Assembly (NCBI GenBank): GCA_963920575.1
Contig: OY986966.1
Coordinates: 18,533,888 to 18,597,887, forward strand
Source of the DNA: Narthecium ossifragum
Taxonomy: Eukaryota > Streptophyta > Magnoliopsida > Dioscoreales > Nartheciaceae
Direction of reading: 5' to 3'
DNA: 64,000 nt
Part shown: positions 1 to 10,489 of the stretch, in pieces
How positions within the stretch are numbered: position 1 is the first letter of the stretch
How the letters are laid out: every line of letters begins with the position of its first letter
Program-made: the position numbers and the translations under genes
The notes under the pieces: model-generated
The model's input: only the letters and a program-made list of their open reading frames with translations
What the model was told of the DNA's origin: nothing
Database searches by the model: none

Positions 1-785
1 GGAGCCTTTTGTATTCTCACCCAAACTCGGATCCTAGTGAAGGCAGTTGCAGATGCTTGGAAATCATCCCTCCACTGCAGCAAAGACATCATGAGCCCAT
101 TTACTCGCCATGGACCCCCAAGTAGAACCTTCTGTCTGTCTTCCTCCGAGCGGAAATTGAAAGCAAATGAGTTCTACGGCATGTCCATTATCGAGAATGG
201 CTCCGTAGTCTTCCAAATAACAGGCAGTTTCTGTCTTAGTTGGATGAGGCTCACAGATCCTCCCATGAATCTTCCAAAAAGACCAAACTTCCAAGCCTTG
301 CGGCTCTCCTCCACCATTGTGGGACACAACTTCACAGTGCGGACTGGCATTGAGGCTCCATTCACACTCGCCACTGAGAATAAAGAACGAAGAGAGGCAC
401 GAGGTCCACCACCCACAACATTTGCCCACCTCCGAGGTAGCTGTGACGGGTGAGGGGGAGCACGCCCAGGATTACCTGTGTTTCCCTCTGGTGTCGGGTC
501 ACCACGTACCGCACCCCTTGCATCATCCCTTGGCAGCGGCTCTCCATCTAAGACCTTAGTCTTTAATGCTCCATCCTCTGTTTGGTCTTCTTGATCCCCT
601 TCGAGTCCTTCCTGATCCCCTTCGAGTCCTTCTTTGAGACACTCAGTCGCAGATATGCCGCGAAGAGCACGAAGAGGGTCGGTGTTAGGCTTATGGACGG
701 CGAGAGTTTTCCGGTGCCGGAGATCTCCCATCGCCCATCTCCTGAAGTGCTTCCCTCTCGCCATTTGTTTAATCGCTGGAGACAA
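1..785 (-). pseudogene. L1-type LINE ORF1 fragment (DUF4283), cut by window edge
   Basis: Minus-strand reading frame running off the left edge. It is open from 785 to a stop at 176-174, then open again in the same frame to base 1. The first ~130 residues are charged and low in complexity and include a duplicated heptad, EGLEGDQ (two 21-bp copies near 588-629). Then come landmarks of the plant LINE ORF1 DUF4283 domain: FGLFGRFMGG, LPVIWKTTEPF, EEDRQKVLLGGPW and TRIRVWVRI. The zinc knuckle would lie outside the window. In this family ORF1 binds LINE RNA in the retrotransposition particle. The WKTTEPF block also occurs in the plus-strand ORF1 at 1206, so two related LINEs lie head to head. The in-frame stop makes it non-functional. 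The start at 785 is only the longest open extent, not a proven initiator. Confidence 0.8.
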
Positions 786-798
786 TCTCTATGAGTCG

Positions 799-943
799 TG
801 TAGGTCTCATTACCAGCGGTAAGTACTCTTCTTTTTTTTTTTTTTAATTAGATAAGCCAAGGGCTAGGTTACAAACTAAAAAGAAAAAAGGAAAAGAGGC
901 GAGCCGGGCCCTCTTGTAGGTCTCATTACCAGCGGTAAGTACT
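799..943 (-). mobile_element. 87-bp LINE 3'-tail insertion with 29-bp TSD
   Basis: A perfect 29-bp direct repeat (799-827 and 915-943, starting TGTAGGTCTC and ending GTAAGTACT) flanks an 87-bp insert (828-914). The insert has a T-run at its left end and, read on the minus strand, ends CCCTTGGCTTATCTAATT followed by poly(A). That resembles the 3' end of LINE-1 (CCTTTGGGCTCATCTG plus A-rich tail near 10450-10489). I read it as an extremely 5'-truncated LINE inserted on the minus strand by target-primed reverse transcription. Identity of the repeat is seen directly; the LINE origin is inferred from the tail. Confidence 0.8.
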
Positions 944-1006
944 TATGCTCTCACTTTGTAGTCACATATTAAAGACATACCGAGCTCAAAAAGGAGTTGA
1001 CGAAGA

Positions 1007-1828
1007 GTGGTCTCGTCGAAGGTTGTGGACAATGGTCTGATAAGGGAGGATGAGATTCAAGGATTGGGGCCTCTATGTCAAGAACGTGCATTCATTCCGC
1101 CGGAAGTCTCAGAACATTGTCAGAAAAAGTGGGAGCATTCGTTGTTTGGTCGTTTCTTTGGGGGGGCATGTTGGCCTGGATTTTCTGCGATGACGATTTG
1201 CTTATGTGTGGAAGACTACAGAGCCCTTTCTAGTCACATATCGTGCTCATGGGGTTTTTGTGTTCAAGTTCGCTAGTGAAGATGATCTGCTCAAGATTTT
1301 AACAGGAGGATCGTGGAATATTAATGGGAAGGCTCTGTCATTGATCAGATGGCGACCGTGTTTTCGTCCTACAGCGGTGGATTTTACGAAGGTGCCTGTT
1401 TGGGTTCGCCTGTCAGAACTACCAAGTGATCTGGGTGAACGCCGGTCTTTACTCATCATTGCGGCTACCATAGGATGTCCGCTGGCCATTGACGCTTCAA
1501 CAAAATTTTCCGATCGAAGCCGTTATGCACGAGTTTGTGTGGAGTTGGATATTACGGTGCCGGTGAGGAAGGATATGGTGGTAACCTATATGAATAAGAA
1601 GGGGGAGGAGGTATCTTTCACCTAGGTGGTGGTTTATGAGAACGTGATATTGTGTGAAGCTTGTGGTATGTTTGGGAAGACGAAGGATCGGTGTAACTGT
1701 GCACAAGACAAGGGACATGCTCAGGATATGCAGGAGGTGGGTTCCCAAACTCCGGTGCATGTTCATGGTGAGTCCCCTGTTAACTCTGGTCCTAGGTCGT
1801 GGGTTGGTGTTACGAGCGGTCTACTCGT
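1007..1828 (+). pseudogene. LINE-1 ORF1, N-terminal part (DUF4283 and start of zinc knuckle)
   Basis: RNA-binding ORF1 of LINE-1, first segment. A first frame from about 1007 gives the SLFGRFFGG block. The frame shifts near 1180-1206, then WKTTEPFLVTYRAHGVFVFK, LTGGSWNINGKALSLIRW and KVPVWVRLSELP follow as in DUF4283. After an in-frame TAG at 1623-1625 the same frame continues with CEACGMFGKTKDRC, a CX2C-type knuckle matching the plant LINE ORF1 zinc finger. The segment stops at 1828, where an insert begins; the protein resumes at 3149 in the matching frame. Lesions are one frameshift, one stop and one insertion. The promoter and true start are not recognisable, and 1007 is a non-ATG open start. 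Confidence 0.82.
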
Positions 1829-3147
1829 GATCCTCTCATAATGGGTCTCTACTGCTCCAATCGATCAGAATCGCCCTGATCGGACTTGATTTGAGTCCAA
1901 TTGGCTGAATCTGGATCGAATCTGGTTCAGATCTGGCTCAGATTGGGGTAGGACTCGACTGGGTCAAGTCTGGATTGGTTGATTGGCTCTTGGAATTGAA
2001 TCTGGCTCGGATTGGGCTAAGTGGCTTGGCTGAAACGGCTAGGAGTGGGTTAAGTGGCTGAATCCGGATTTGGTGGCTGAGCTGAACCAATTAGACTTGG
2101 CTGAATTGGTCAAGAACTGGCTGGGAATATCCAACGGCTGAGGATCGCCGGAGTGGATCGCCGGCGTAGGAACGGCGGCGGCGGTCGGGATACGTCCAGG
2201 AAGGGTCGCCTGGTGGGGATGAGATCTACCGACTCGGATCGGTGAGGTAGGTGGCGGATCGGCCGGATCTGGGAGATGGACGGAGGGGGTTTGGGTTCAC
2301 CGGCGTCGGGGACGACGGGGAGGCTCGGCTGGGGCTTGGGACGTCGAGAAGATGGCCGGGAAAGGATCGTGGAGAGACAAGGAAGGTTTTAGGACGGTTT
2401 AAGGGTGAAATCGGGGACGGACGCGGGTGATGGCAGTGAGGATGAAGGTCGGGTTTGCCGGGGACGGCGCCGGAGACGGTGAAGGAGGCGGTAAGGGTGC
2501 TGTCCGAAGTCGTGAGGCTTAGGGGAAGACGATGGAGGGTTTAGGTGGCGACGGGGGTGCCCGGAGAGGGAACGGCGGTGAGGCTAGGGTTAGGGCACGG
2601 GAGAGAGAGGAAGGAGATGATGAACAGTAGCGGGTGACGTGGCGGTGGGGTCGCTGACGTGGCGGAGAGAGAAAGTGACGGGGGAAAGAGAAACACTGGT
2701 GGAGGCGGTGCCGGCTGCGGGGAAGATGACCGACGGGGAAGAAGGTGGATCTATGGTAGATATATGGTGGAAGCTATATTATCTCTACTCCTATGATAAT
2801 TCATCAACTACTCCTAATAATTCATAACTCTTCATTCATCATTCATCATCATAACCTAATACAAACTACTAAGGTCCTTTTATAGAGACCTTGACAGAGT
2901 CCTAATCCACTAGAAAACCCCCTTGCTTGATTAGCAAGTAATAAGGTTTCTGACTCAACTCAACTTCCTAACTCAAAGGGACTCTTAATTAATTCCTAAC
3001 AATCAACTAGGACTCAATAAAAGACTAATGATAAATACTAATTAAATACTCTAGTTTGAACTAGGGAAGTCCAAGTCAAACTAGGAAAGAGGTTGAACCA
3101 GCTTGGTTCCTCTTCTGGGTTCGGGTCCAGTTGGTCGAGTCGGATCG
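1829..3147. mobile_element. 1.3-kb unclassified insert in LINE-1 ORF1
   Basis: Both sides carry ACTCGT (1823-1828 and 3148-3153). Deleting 1829-3153 joins the two halves of ORF1 in frame, which supports these limits. One extra matched position further out gives 8 of 9 (TCTACTCGT against TCGACTCGT), so a 9-bp TSD is possible. The left half is full of GGCTGAAT/TGGATCGAATCTGG-like words, the middle is G-rich, and the right third is A/T-rich. On the minus strand CTCTATAAAAGG at about 2890-2879 looks like a TATA box. Terminal inverted repeats are not evident and no coding domain was recognised. A minus-strand solo LTR or a non-autonomous DNA element are both possible. Confidence 0.55.
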
Positions 3148-4063
3148 ACTCGTATCAGTTGGGCATCCAGTGCCGTTGGGTACGCCGGAGTTAGATGCAA
3201 GCCTATCAAATGGCAAGTGGCACACAGTTCAGGCCAGACGGTGGCGAGCTCAGAATCCATCACAAGGAAGATCGACGGCTGGTGATGGGCGCCATGGGAG
3301 AGAAGAAGCTATGACGTGGCAGTCGAAGGTTAGGGAGCAGATCGTGGCTGGTGGTAGCATGGGTAAGCTGGCAGTTGATTTGATTGGTAATCAAGACAAG
3401 TCTAATATAGCAAATGGCTACAATCAGAATCCGGATATTGTGGAGGTGGGAAGTGAAGATGTGTTCAAATTTGGAGAGAATCCTGGATCCGGTGATGGTG
3501 CTAATGTGAAGGCAGGATTTGTGTTTGGCTCTAGTGGTCCAAAGGATAAGGGTGGTAAAGTTGCTTCTCATGTGGAACTCAAGAAGGCTCGACGTGCCCA
3601 GAAATCCAATGTGACTGAACAGGAGGTGGTCACCGCAAACCGGTTTCATATCTTGAATAGTACAGTGTTGCATATTCCTGACCATGAACTAGCAGGACTA
3701 TCAAAGCATGAGGTGGTGTGGTATGCACGCGCGCAGGGTAATCCTCGTAGGCCTGGTCCTCTGGTTGTACCAAGAGGATATGTGGGGGCTGGTCGCACTA
3801 TGGAAGCAGGGGAAGCTAGTAAGATAGATGAGGTTAAGTTGCTAGAGTATCATACAGCTGGTGTAGAGAAGTTACATAGTGCATTGCATCAACTTGGTCC
3901 GAAGAAGTCTCAGGAGGTCCGGGAGTCAGGAGATCATGAGGATCCACCGGGCTTTGCTTTGTTGGAGGGTGACTCGGTGATGGTTGATGGAGGAGAAAGT
4001 GCGATGGCTCGGGCCAAGCGTACGAGACATGGGACCCCGGTTCGGGGCCATTCATCCCAATAA
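3148..4063 (+). pseudogene. LINE-1 ORF1, C-terminal part
   Basis: Continuation of ORF1 after the insert, open to TAA at 4061-4063 (about 300 residues). It starts with KWHTVQARRWRAQNPSQGR, the short W..V..RR stretch that follows the zinc knuckle in plant LINE ORF1, then a long hydrophilic tail rich in K, E, G and S with no further domain. The tail holds no stops over 0.9 kb, so this half is well preserved. The stop overlaps the first ATG downstream (TAATG, 4061-4065), which appears to be the original ORF2 start. Function is as for ORF1 in general; the tail is poorly conserved across the family. Confidence 0.75.
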
Positions 4064-5728
4064 TGAGTTTTAGTCACGTTTTTTAGCGTGGAATTGCCAT
4101 GGACTCGGGCCAAAGCGGGTCGTTCGGTCGTGTCAGCGTCTGCTATTTGAGCAGCGATTGGACTTTTTGTTCTTGTTGGAGGCCGTTGTGGGTGACGATC
4201 ATATGGAGTCCATTACAGATAGTTTGGGTGATGATTGGTGTACCTTCCTCTTGCCATCCAGGGGTCGGAAAGGAGGTATCTTAGCGGTTTGGCGAGCTAG
4301 CTTGAGAAATGTCACCTTCCTACGCTTTTCAGATCAGGCGATTCATGGGGCAACTACATCTGAGGGTTATGGACAGTGGTTCATTTCTGCTGTCTATGCG
4401 GCTCGGACTAGAAGTGAGAGGGCGGAGCTGTGGGAGGATCTCCATAGAATTAATTCTACAGGATGGCCTCATAGAATTAATTCTACAGGATGGCCTCATC
4501 TTATGATTGGTGATTTTAATGTTGTAACTGCACCATCGGAGAAGCGTGGTCGTGTGCCTTTTCATTACTCGAGGGAGGTGATGGATTTTATAGACTTTAT
4601 TTCTGGAGATAATTTAGTCGATCTGGGATTTACATGGCCTTCCTTCACTTGGAATAAGAGGCAAACAGGTCTCTGTCGTACTCTGGAGCGTCTTGATCGT
4701 GGTTTGTGCACTCCGGACTGGCGTCGGTGGTTTCCTAGGGCAGAAATTAGACATCTTAAATACTTCTCCTCCGATCACCGACCGCTCTTGTTGGAGTTGG
4801 AGCCTCACCGTCTGTTGCCGGGACCGTCATTGTTTCCACTACCGGAGTTTAAAGAAGTGGTGGAACGGGAATGGAGGAGATCGAGGACGGGCTCCGTTCA
4901 GTTCAGTTTTGTTTCCAGGGGAAGCTCAAGGAGGTGAAGAGAGTAGTGAAGAGTTGGAATCATAGGGATGATTTTGATCTATATAACTCGCTTCAGTATG
5001 AGTTGCAGATCCTTGATTCTCTGTATGCTAAAGAGGATGAGGGACCTTTGGCATTAGAGGAGCAGGTGTTGATGAGAGAGCTTGAGAACAAGCATATGGC
5101 AGTACTTCAGCAACATGATGCGTACTTTGCACAGTGTAAGCGATCTAAATGGCTGGAGGAGGGAGATCGGAATACGAGCTCCTTCCATCAGGTTATGCGA
5201 CCATCAGGGAATAGATCGGCCATCTCTGAGGTGGTAAATGCCGCCGGAGTGGTTGTCTCTTCGCAGGAGCAAATCGCTGAAGCTTTTTTGCATCACTACA
5301 AGTATATTTGGCGTCGCCGGCGTCCTGGCCATGACATTCCGCTGCCACCTCTGCCTGTAATTAGCGAGGAAGATGCCCACTCTTTGCTTCTGGAGGTCTC
5401 GGCAGAGGAGGTGAAGTTTGCCTTGGATCATATGGGTTCAAACAAGACACCAGGTCCAGATGGTATACCTTGTGAGTTTTTCCAAAAATATTGGAGTGTA
5501 TGTAGACAGGACGTGGTTTCTTTGGTCTAGGGGTTCTTTGTATCCGGCCGGTTGCCACCCAACTGGAACAATACATTCATCTCATTTATTCCGAAGGTTC
5601 CAAATCCCCGGGTGGTGAAGGACTTCCGTCCGATTAGTTTATGCAATGTCTTGTATAAACTAGTTTCTACTGTGCTTGCTAATCGATTGAAGCCTTTATT
5701 GGGTGGGCTGGTTGGGTTGGAGCAGTCC
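4063..5728 (+). pseudogene. LINE-1 ORF2, endonuclease and N-terminal reverse transcriptase
   Basis: ORF2 nicks target DNA and copies LINE RNA. ATG at 4063-4065 overlaps the ORF1 stop, but a T-run length change at 4079-4084 breaks that frame. The next frame gives the APE endonuclease: LAWNCHGLGPKR, FLFLLEAVV (the catalytic E region), GDFNVV and SDHRPLLLE. A 27-bp tandem duplication (4444-4497) repeats RINSTGWPH. Near 4890-4930 the frame shifts again, followed by the linker (SKWLEEGDRNTSSFH) and the RT start: NKTPGPDGIPCEFFQKYW, a TAG at 5528-5530, then NNTFISFIPK, DFRPISLCNVLYK and LANRLKPLL. The segment is cut at 5728 by a solo LTR within GLEQS. Canonical endonuclease residues N, E, D and H are visible. 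Confidence 0.88.
4444..4497 (+). repeat. 27-bp perfect tandem duplication in endonuclease domain
   Basis: Two adjacent identical 27-bp units (4444-4470 and 4471-4497), in frame, adding nine residues just before the GDFN motif. Probably replication slippage. It does not shift the frame but places extra residues beside a catalytic strand. Confidence 0.95.
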
Positions 5729-8016
5729 TATCGCGCCCCGACCTGCGTAGGCCCAACCGGGCCGGGCGACGCGAAGCGGAACCTAACCTACTGCGGAAAA
5801 TTTGACGAGGTTTCCCTCTAATCGTAGTGGTTACCCTAACAATTCACAATCATCCTGTATTAACACAAATATTACAAACCCAAAGACTGAACTGACATAT
5901 ATTACAAAACCTCAAAACAGGGAAATTATACATTTATCACTCCCGTAGGAGACTATCTATAACAAAAGGGGTAAAACTGGAAGATCGCCACCTCTCAAGC
6001 ACCGCCAGACGCAGCCACATCATTAAACACCGGCCCGGTAGAGGCGACCGAAGAAGAGCTAGCGCAAGCACCTGCAAAACGCAGCCCGGGTAGAAGTGAG
6101 CACTAAGCTCAGCAGGGACACTACACTACGACGCTCACAAGGGAGGGAACACAACAGTGTCGCCCTCAAGCAAGACTTGGGTGTGCAGCAAGGGTGCCAT
6201 AACCCTTTGTCGGTGTCCCTAGGCATACCCAACCATGGTCACCCCAAGGGACTGGGCCCATCCTGGATACACCTAGTACGGGCAGGAACAGACACTACCT
6301 GGGCTGGACTTCTCCGACGGCCCCCAAAGAACAAGAACCGACACCGGTTGCACCCACAACATCTGCCTCGAGGCCGACACGACCTCTAAACATCAAACAA
6401 CATGTATTCAGGTCATCTAACCCTATCATCGAGAATTGACTAAATACTACAAATCGAGTCCTGGACCTAGCTACCCGCAACAGTCCTAGAGCTAGATCCG
6501 GACTACCCGAAAACCCCGGATAGGCAACGCCCTACACAGATGCAACTAATGCGCAACACAATGCATGTTATGGACATGCGTAGGATAATACAGATAAACA
6601 TGCAACAGTATGTGATGATATATCAAACAAGGTCTGGGCACGGCACCCTGCCAGCCCGGGGTGGTGAACATGAAAATAAGGTCTAGGGACTGCTACAGTG
6701 ATACCCCACCAACTGTCAGCAGTCCACCACAACACCTGCACCGGGAAGCAGCCCCGCAAACAACAGCTCACAGATAACACAGATAAAGCCCTCGGCGCAC
6801 GCCGGCATGCAAGGCTAAGGAAAGCTGTAGGGCTATCCGCCCGCTTATTCTAAATATCCCGGGAGTCATCACTCCCCCGGTTCACCACTGCCCTATTATA
6901 GGGCTAACATGTTTAAACATATGTACCAGGTATTCAGACAGTAAAGAAAACCGTACATGCAAAGCCCCGCGAGCAAAAACAAGATAAATTTCCTCTCTCT
7001 GCCATAGTCGGATCGATCCCTCCCCCAAGGGAGGATCGATCCCTCTAATGACAGAGAGCGAACTCTCCATACCGCGCCGAGTCCGATCGATCCGTCCTCC
7101 CAGGACGATCAATCCGACTCGCGATAAGGAACGTCCCATGCTATACAAGGCACCGGGATCGATCGCCCACACCCGGGGCCGATCGATCCTGTTCGGGTTC
7201 AGCACGACCAACAAGAATGGATCGATCCATCTCACAGACGGATTGATCGGTTGGGTTCTCCGGCGAACCAACGGCGAGAAATACCGTCGAAAAACTCCAC
7301 CAAATCCTACAAAACCTTGGGATCTAGTAGTACGAAGCATCACGAATCCAAAACCGGCGGAAATACTACAATCTAACAAGTATACAACAAGATCTAAGCA
7401 TAAGAACATCGCCAGCCGGAAAAAAAACTTCCAAAAACCCAAAGAATGTAGGTAGGAATCCCTACCTAAGCAATAGCAGCTTCAATCCCAGCTGCTAGGC
7501 CTTGGATCGTCCACGACCTCTTCGAAATCCAGGAATTCTCAGCCCAAGAATCCGGTTTTCCAAAGAGATTCAAGGAGGAAGGTTGCGTTTGTTTTATAGG
7601 CAAACAAACCGACTTAGTAGGATCGATCCGTCGAAGGAGACCGATCGATCCAGCCAAGAGAACGATCAATCCAGCCAAGAGACCGATCGATCCAGCCAAG
7701 AGAACGATCGATCCAGCCCAAGAGACCGATCGATCCTTCGCAACGATCCATATTCCTATCAAAGACCGATCGATCCTTCTAGTAAGGAAGGATCGATCCG
7801 TCTTTCGCAGGAAGCTGGACTTGGGCTAAAACTTAAAGTCCAAGCCCGGATCTTTCGATCCCGGGTCCCACTAACCATTCTAGCCAAACATTACCACAAA
7901 CATGGTCAGTGTGTGCATACGCGAGTGTGAAACAAGCTGACAAGGCGCAATTTACCAAATTGCCCTTGCGGTCCACGACGAGCCACAGGAGTAGAGGGAC
8001 GTGTCCTCACAAGTCC
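5724..8016 (-). mobile_element. Solo LTR A1 (family A), TSD AGTCC
   Basis: A 2283-bp LTR (5729-8011) flanked by AGTCC (5724-5728 and 8012-8016). Removing it rejoins the ORF2 codons in frame (EQS followed by AFIEGR). Read on the minus strand it begins TGTGAGGACACGTCCCTC and ends GGGCGCGATA, with the final CA changed to TA. A TATA box (CCTATAAAAC, minus, near 7600) sits next to an array of GATCGATC palindromes at 7618-7800; a second array lies at 7010-7260. It is homologous along its length to A4 (21620-24199). The track's open frames inside it are not recognisable proteins. No internal domain is present, so it arose by LTR-LTR recombination. Confidence 0.93.
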
Positions 8017-10434
8017 GCTTTCATAGAAGGTAGAACTATTTTTGATAATCTTGGAGCGGCGCAGGAGCTTATGCACACTCTTCAATATGCACCAAAGACA
8101 AAGGCGTTGATGGCGGTGAAAGTGGATTTGAGGGCGGCTTATGATTCAGTCCGATGGGATTTTCTTCAACGGGTGCTTTTGTAGATGGGGTTTCCAAAGC
8201 GCTGGGCTGGGTGGATAATGGAGTGCGTTTCAACTCCCAAATTCTCTCTTATTATTAATGACCGCATCTGTGGTTTTTTCAGGTCTCATAGAGGGCTTCG
8301 GCAAGGCGACCCAATTTCACCGTATTTATTTATTCTTTGTCAGGAGGTCCTCTCACGGCTTCTCTCGCTCCCTCTAATGGCGTTGGAAGGGATCCGGTAT
8401 GCGAATCCTGATTTCCATGTGAGCCATCTGTTGTATGCTGATGATTGCATTTTTTCTCACGAGCTACGACGGAGGAGGCTATGAAGTTGCTTAATGTTAT
8501 GAAGCGGTTCAAACGGTTATCTGGGCTGGAGATGAACTTGCAGAAGTCTAGTATCAAATTTTCTCCCATTGTGTCTCGTCGGCGACGAAAAAGGCTACGA
8601 AAAAGGACGGGTCTTTCTTCTAAGGCTGGGGCGTGGCGTTATCTGGGCATACCTTTGGATACAAGGCGCTTGCGTCGGCATGACTTCAATGGCTTGATTG
8701 AGGCGGTTCAAGCGAGATTATCTTCCTGGAGCTCTCGTCGGCTAGCTGATGCGGCGCACGTAGTACTGGTGAAAGCTGTTTTGTAGACGATGTCGGCATT
8801 CCAAATGATGGCGCAACATGTTCTGATGGGTGTCCTGAAGAAGGTAGAAGGTCTCATTAGGAATTTTCTTTGGTGAGGACGGCGAGGGGGCTTGTCGGTG
8901 GTTGCTTGGGATACAGTATGCCAGCATAGAACTTGAGGGGGGCTAGGAGTGAAAGATCTAGGGCTCTGGCAACAAGCAATGAGGATGCGCCCGGCGTCTC
9001 TGCTTTTGGATCAGAAACAGAGCATTTAGAAGAAGGTAGTGAGGAGTAAATACCACTTGGGAGGTCACCTACCGGTTGGAAAACCACCATCCAGGTGTTC
9101 TAGCCTTTGGCGGTCGATCTGTAGGGCCTCAGAATTGCTCTGTGATGGCGTGTTCTGGACACCAGGGCGACAGAGCAAGATTCACATTGCTTGCGATTGG
9201 TGGGTGGGCGATAGCAGATTTGATCGTTGGCCAGTTTCTGTTGCTGTGGATGGGTTTCTGTCAGATCCTCTGGTGGCATCGTTGATGGAGGATGATGGTA
9301 ACTGGAGTGTGGATCGGCTGAGGAATTGTTTCTCGGATGATTTAGTAGAGCAAATTTTAGGGATTGAGTTGCAGGAGGAAGATCAGTACCGATGGGGATG
9401 GAGTGCTTCTGGTGCAATCACCACTACGCCCTGTTATGATTTCTTGGAGGCTCGGCGTAGGACACAGTTACAGGAGGAGAGTTTGGGATGATGGTGGTGG
9501 TCAGTGTGGAAGGCCCCTGTTGGGCCTCGGGTGCGCTGGTTCCTTTGGAGGTTAGCACATGGAAAACTTCCCTCTCTTGCAAATCTTTGGAATGTTTATG
9601 GTGTCGGATGGATCGTGTCCTAACTGTAGTCAACAGATGGAGACGCTGGAGCCTATTTTTATTGATTGTCCTGTGGCACGGGTTATTTGGAGCGCAGTAC
9701 ATCAGTCTGTCGGTATACAGGCGTCGGATTGGTCTCTGGATCAATGTTTTGGTTTTTTGCGTCGGTCGACAAAGGAGGAGAATGGAGTGTTTCAAAAGAC
9801 TTTGGTAGCATATACTCTTTGGTGTATTTGGAAGAGCCGTTGTTCTCTAGTTTATGATAATTATCCGGTTGTGGTGTATGATGTGTTGAGGAAGATTTGG
9901 TGGTTATTTAGGGAGTATCATTTGGTGCATTTTCTCAAACAGAGATCCAGGGTTGGAGTGGATAGGTCAGGGGGTACCTGGTTACAGGTGGATGCATCGG
10001 CTCATCTGCCTAGTGGGATGGTTGGGATTGGTATTGTTTGTGTAGATATTAATGGAGTTCCTCAATGGTCGGTATCAGACTCGGCATGCTGTCCTCAGGA
10101 TACTGTGTTGGCTGGGGAGGTGTATGCGATATTCAGAGCTCTACAAGAAGCAATTGCAAGGGGGATTATTGACTTGTGTGTGGATAGTGATTCGCTGGGG
10201 GCGGTGAACCTGGTAAATGGGCGATTCCCAGTGTCTTCAGCTTTACTTCCCCCGCTGCTTGGCATTTGGCGTCTAGTTGGGAGGTTGAGGTCATTTCGGT
10301 TAGAGCATATATCTCGTGAGGAGAATTATTTGGCTGATGTATTGGCTGCCCAACCAAGGATTTTAGCGGATATAGAGGGGTTGGGTGGAGATGTAATGAG
10401 TCACAATCCAAGGACGTCTGTGTCCTTGGGCTGA
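8012..10434 (+). pseudogene. LINE-1 ORF2, reverse transcriptase core, zf-RVT and RNase H
   Basis: Second part of ORF2. RT landmarks in order: SAFIEGRTIFDN, KVDLRAAYDSVRWDFL, TAG at 8182-8184, GLRQGDPISPYLF, then YADD (LLYADDCIF). The frame shifts near 8450, followed by the thumb (SGLEMNLQKS, AWRYLGIPLD). Several further stops precede 9039. The next frame to 9491 and another frame from 9559 encode the zf-RVT region (CPNCSQQMETLEPIFIDC) and a C-terminal RNase H. The RNase H keeps its acid residues in VDASAH, AGEVYAIF, DSDSLGAV and ADVLAA. It ends at TGA 10432-10434. RNase H is a frequent plant L1 addition that degrades RNA in the hybrid. At least two frameshifts and several stops are present, so it is inactive. 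Confidence 0.88.
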
Positions 10435-10489
10435 GATGAATTAGTGTTAGCCTTTGGGCTCATCTGTTCAAAAAAAAGAAAAAAAAGAA
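10435..10489 (+). other. LINE-1 3' UTR and A-rich tail
   Basis: Short 3' UTR ending CCTTTGGGCTCATCTG, then an A-rich tail with scattered G from about 10469. The same kind of ending is seen in the mini-insert at 828-914 and, more weakly, in LINE-2 at about 29877-29895 (GGGCTCAATTAATC then A-rich). Confidence 0.75.

Larger units (their letters stand above)
944..10489 (+). mobile_element. LINE-1: near full-length L1-type LINE with two nested insertions
   Basis: Plus-strand L1-type LINE carrying ORF1 (DUF4283 plus CX2C zinc knuckle), ORF2 (endonuclease, YADD reverse transcriptase, zf-RVT, RNase H) and a short 3' UTR ending in an A-rich tail near 10469-10489. Removing the nested inserts (1829-3147 and 5729-8011, each with a short TSD) leaves about 5.9 kb, the usual size of a complete plant L1. 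A candidate host TSD is AGTCACATATTA at 960-971 against AGTCATATACTA at 10489-10500 (10 of 12 match), so the true 5' end is probably near 972. Several stops and frameshifts make it inactive. Domain order is seen; the TSD is tentative. Confidence 0.85.

Noticed and set aside
2280..2830. Small protein at 2639-2827 in the G-rich insert
   Set aside because: No ORF1 homology, no domain; G-rich composition explains the open frame.
7618..7800. CRISPR-like array
   Set aside because: The regularly spaced ~21-bp units have palindromic cores and similar spacers, lie inside an LTR U3 and are in a plant genome; no cas genes.
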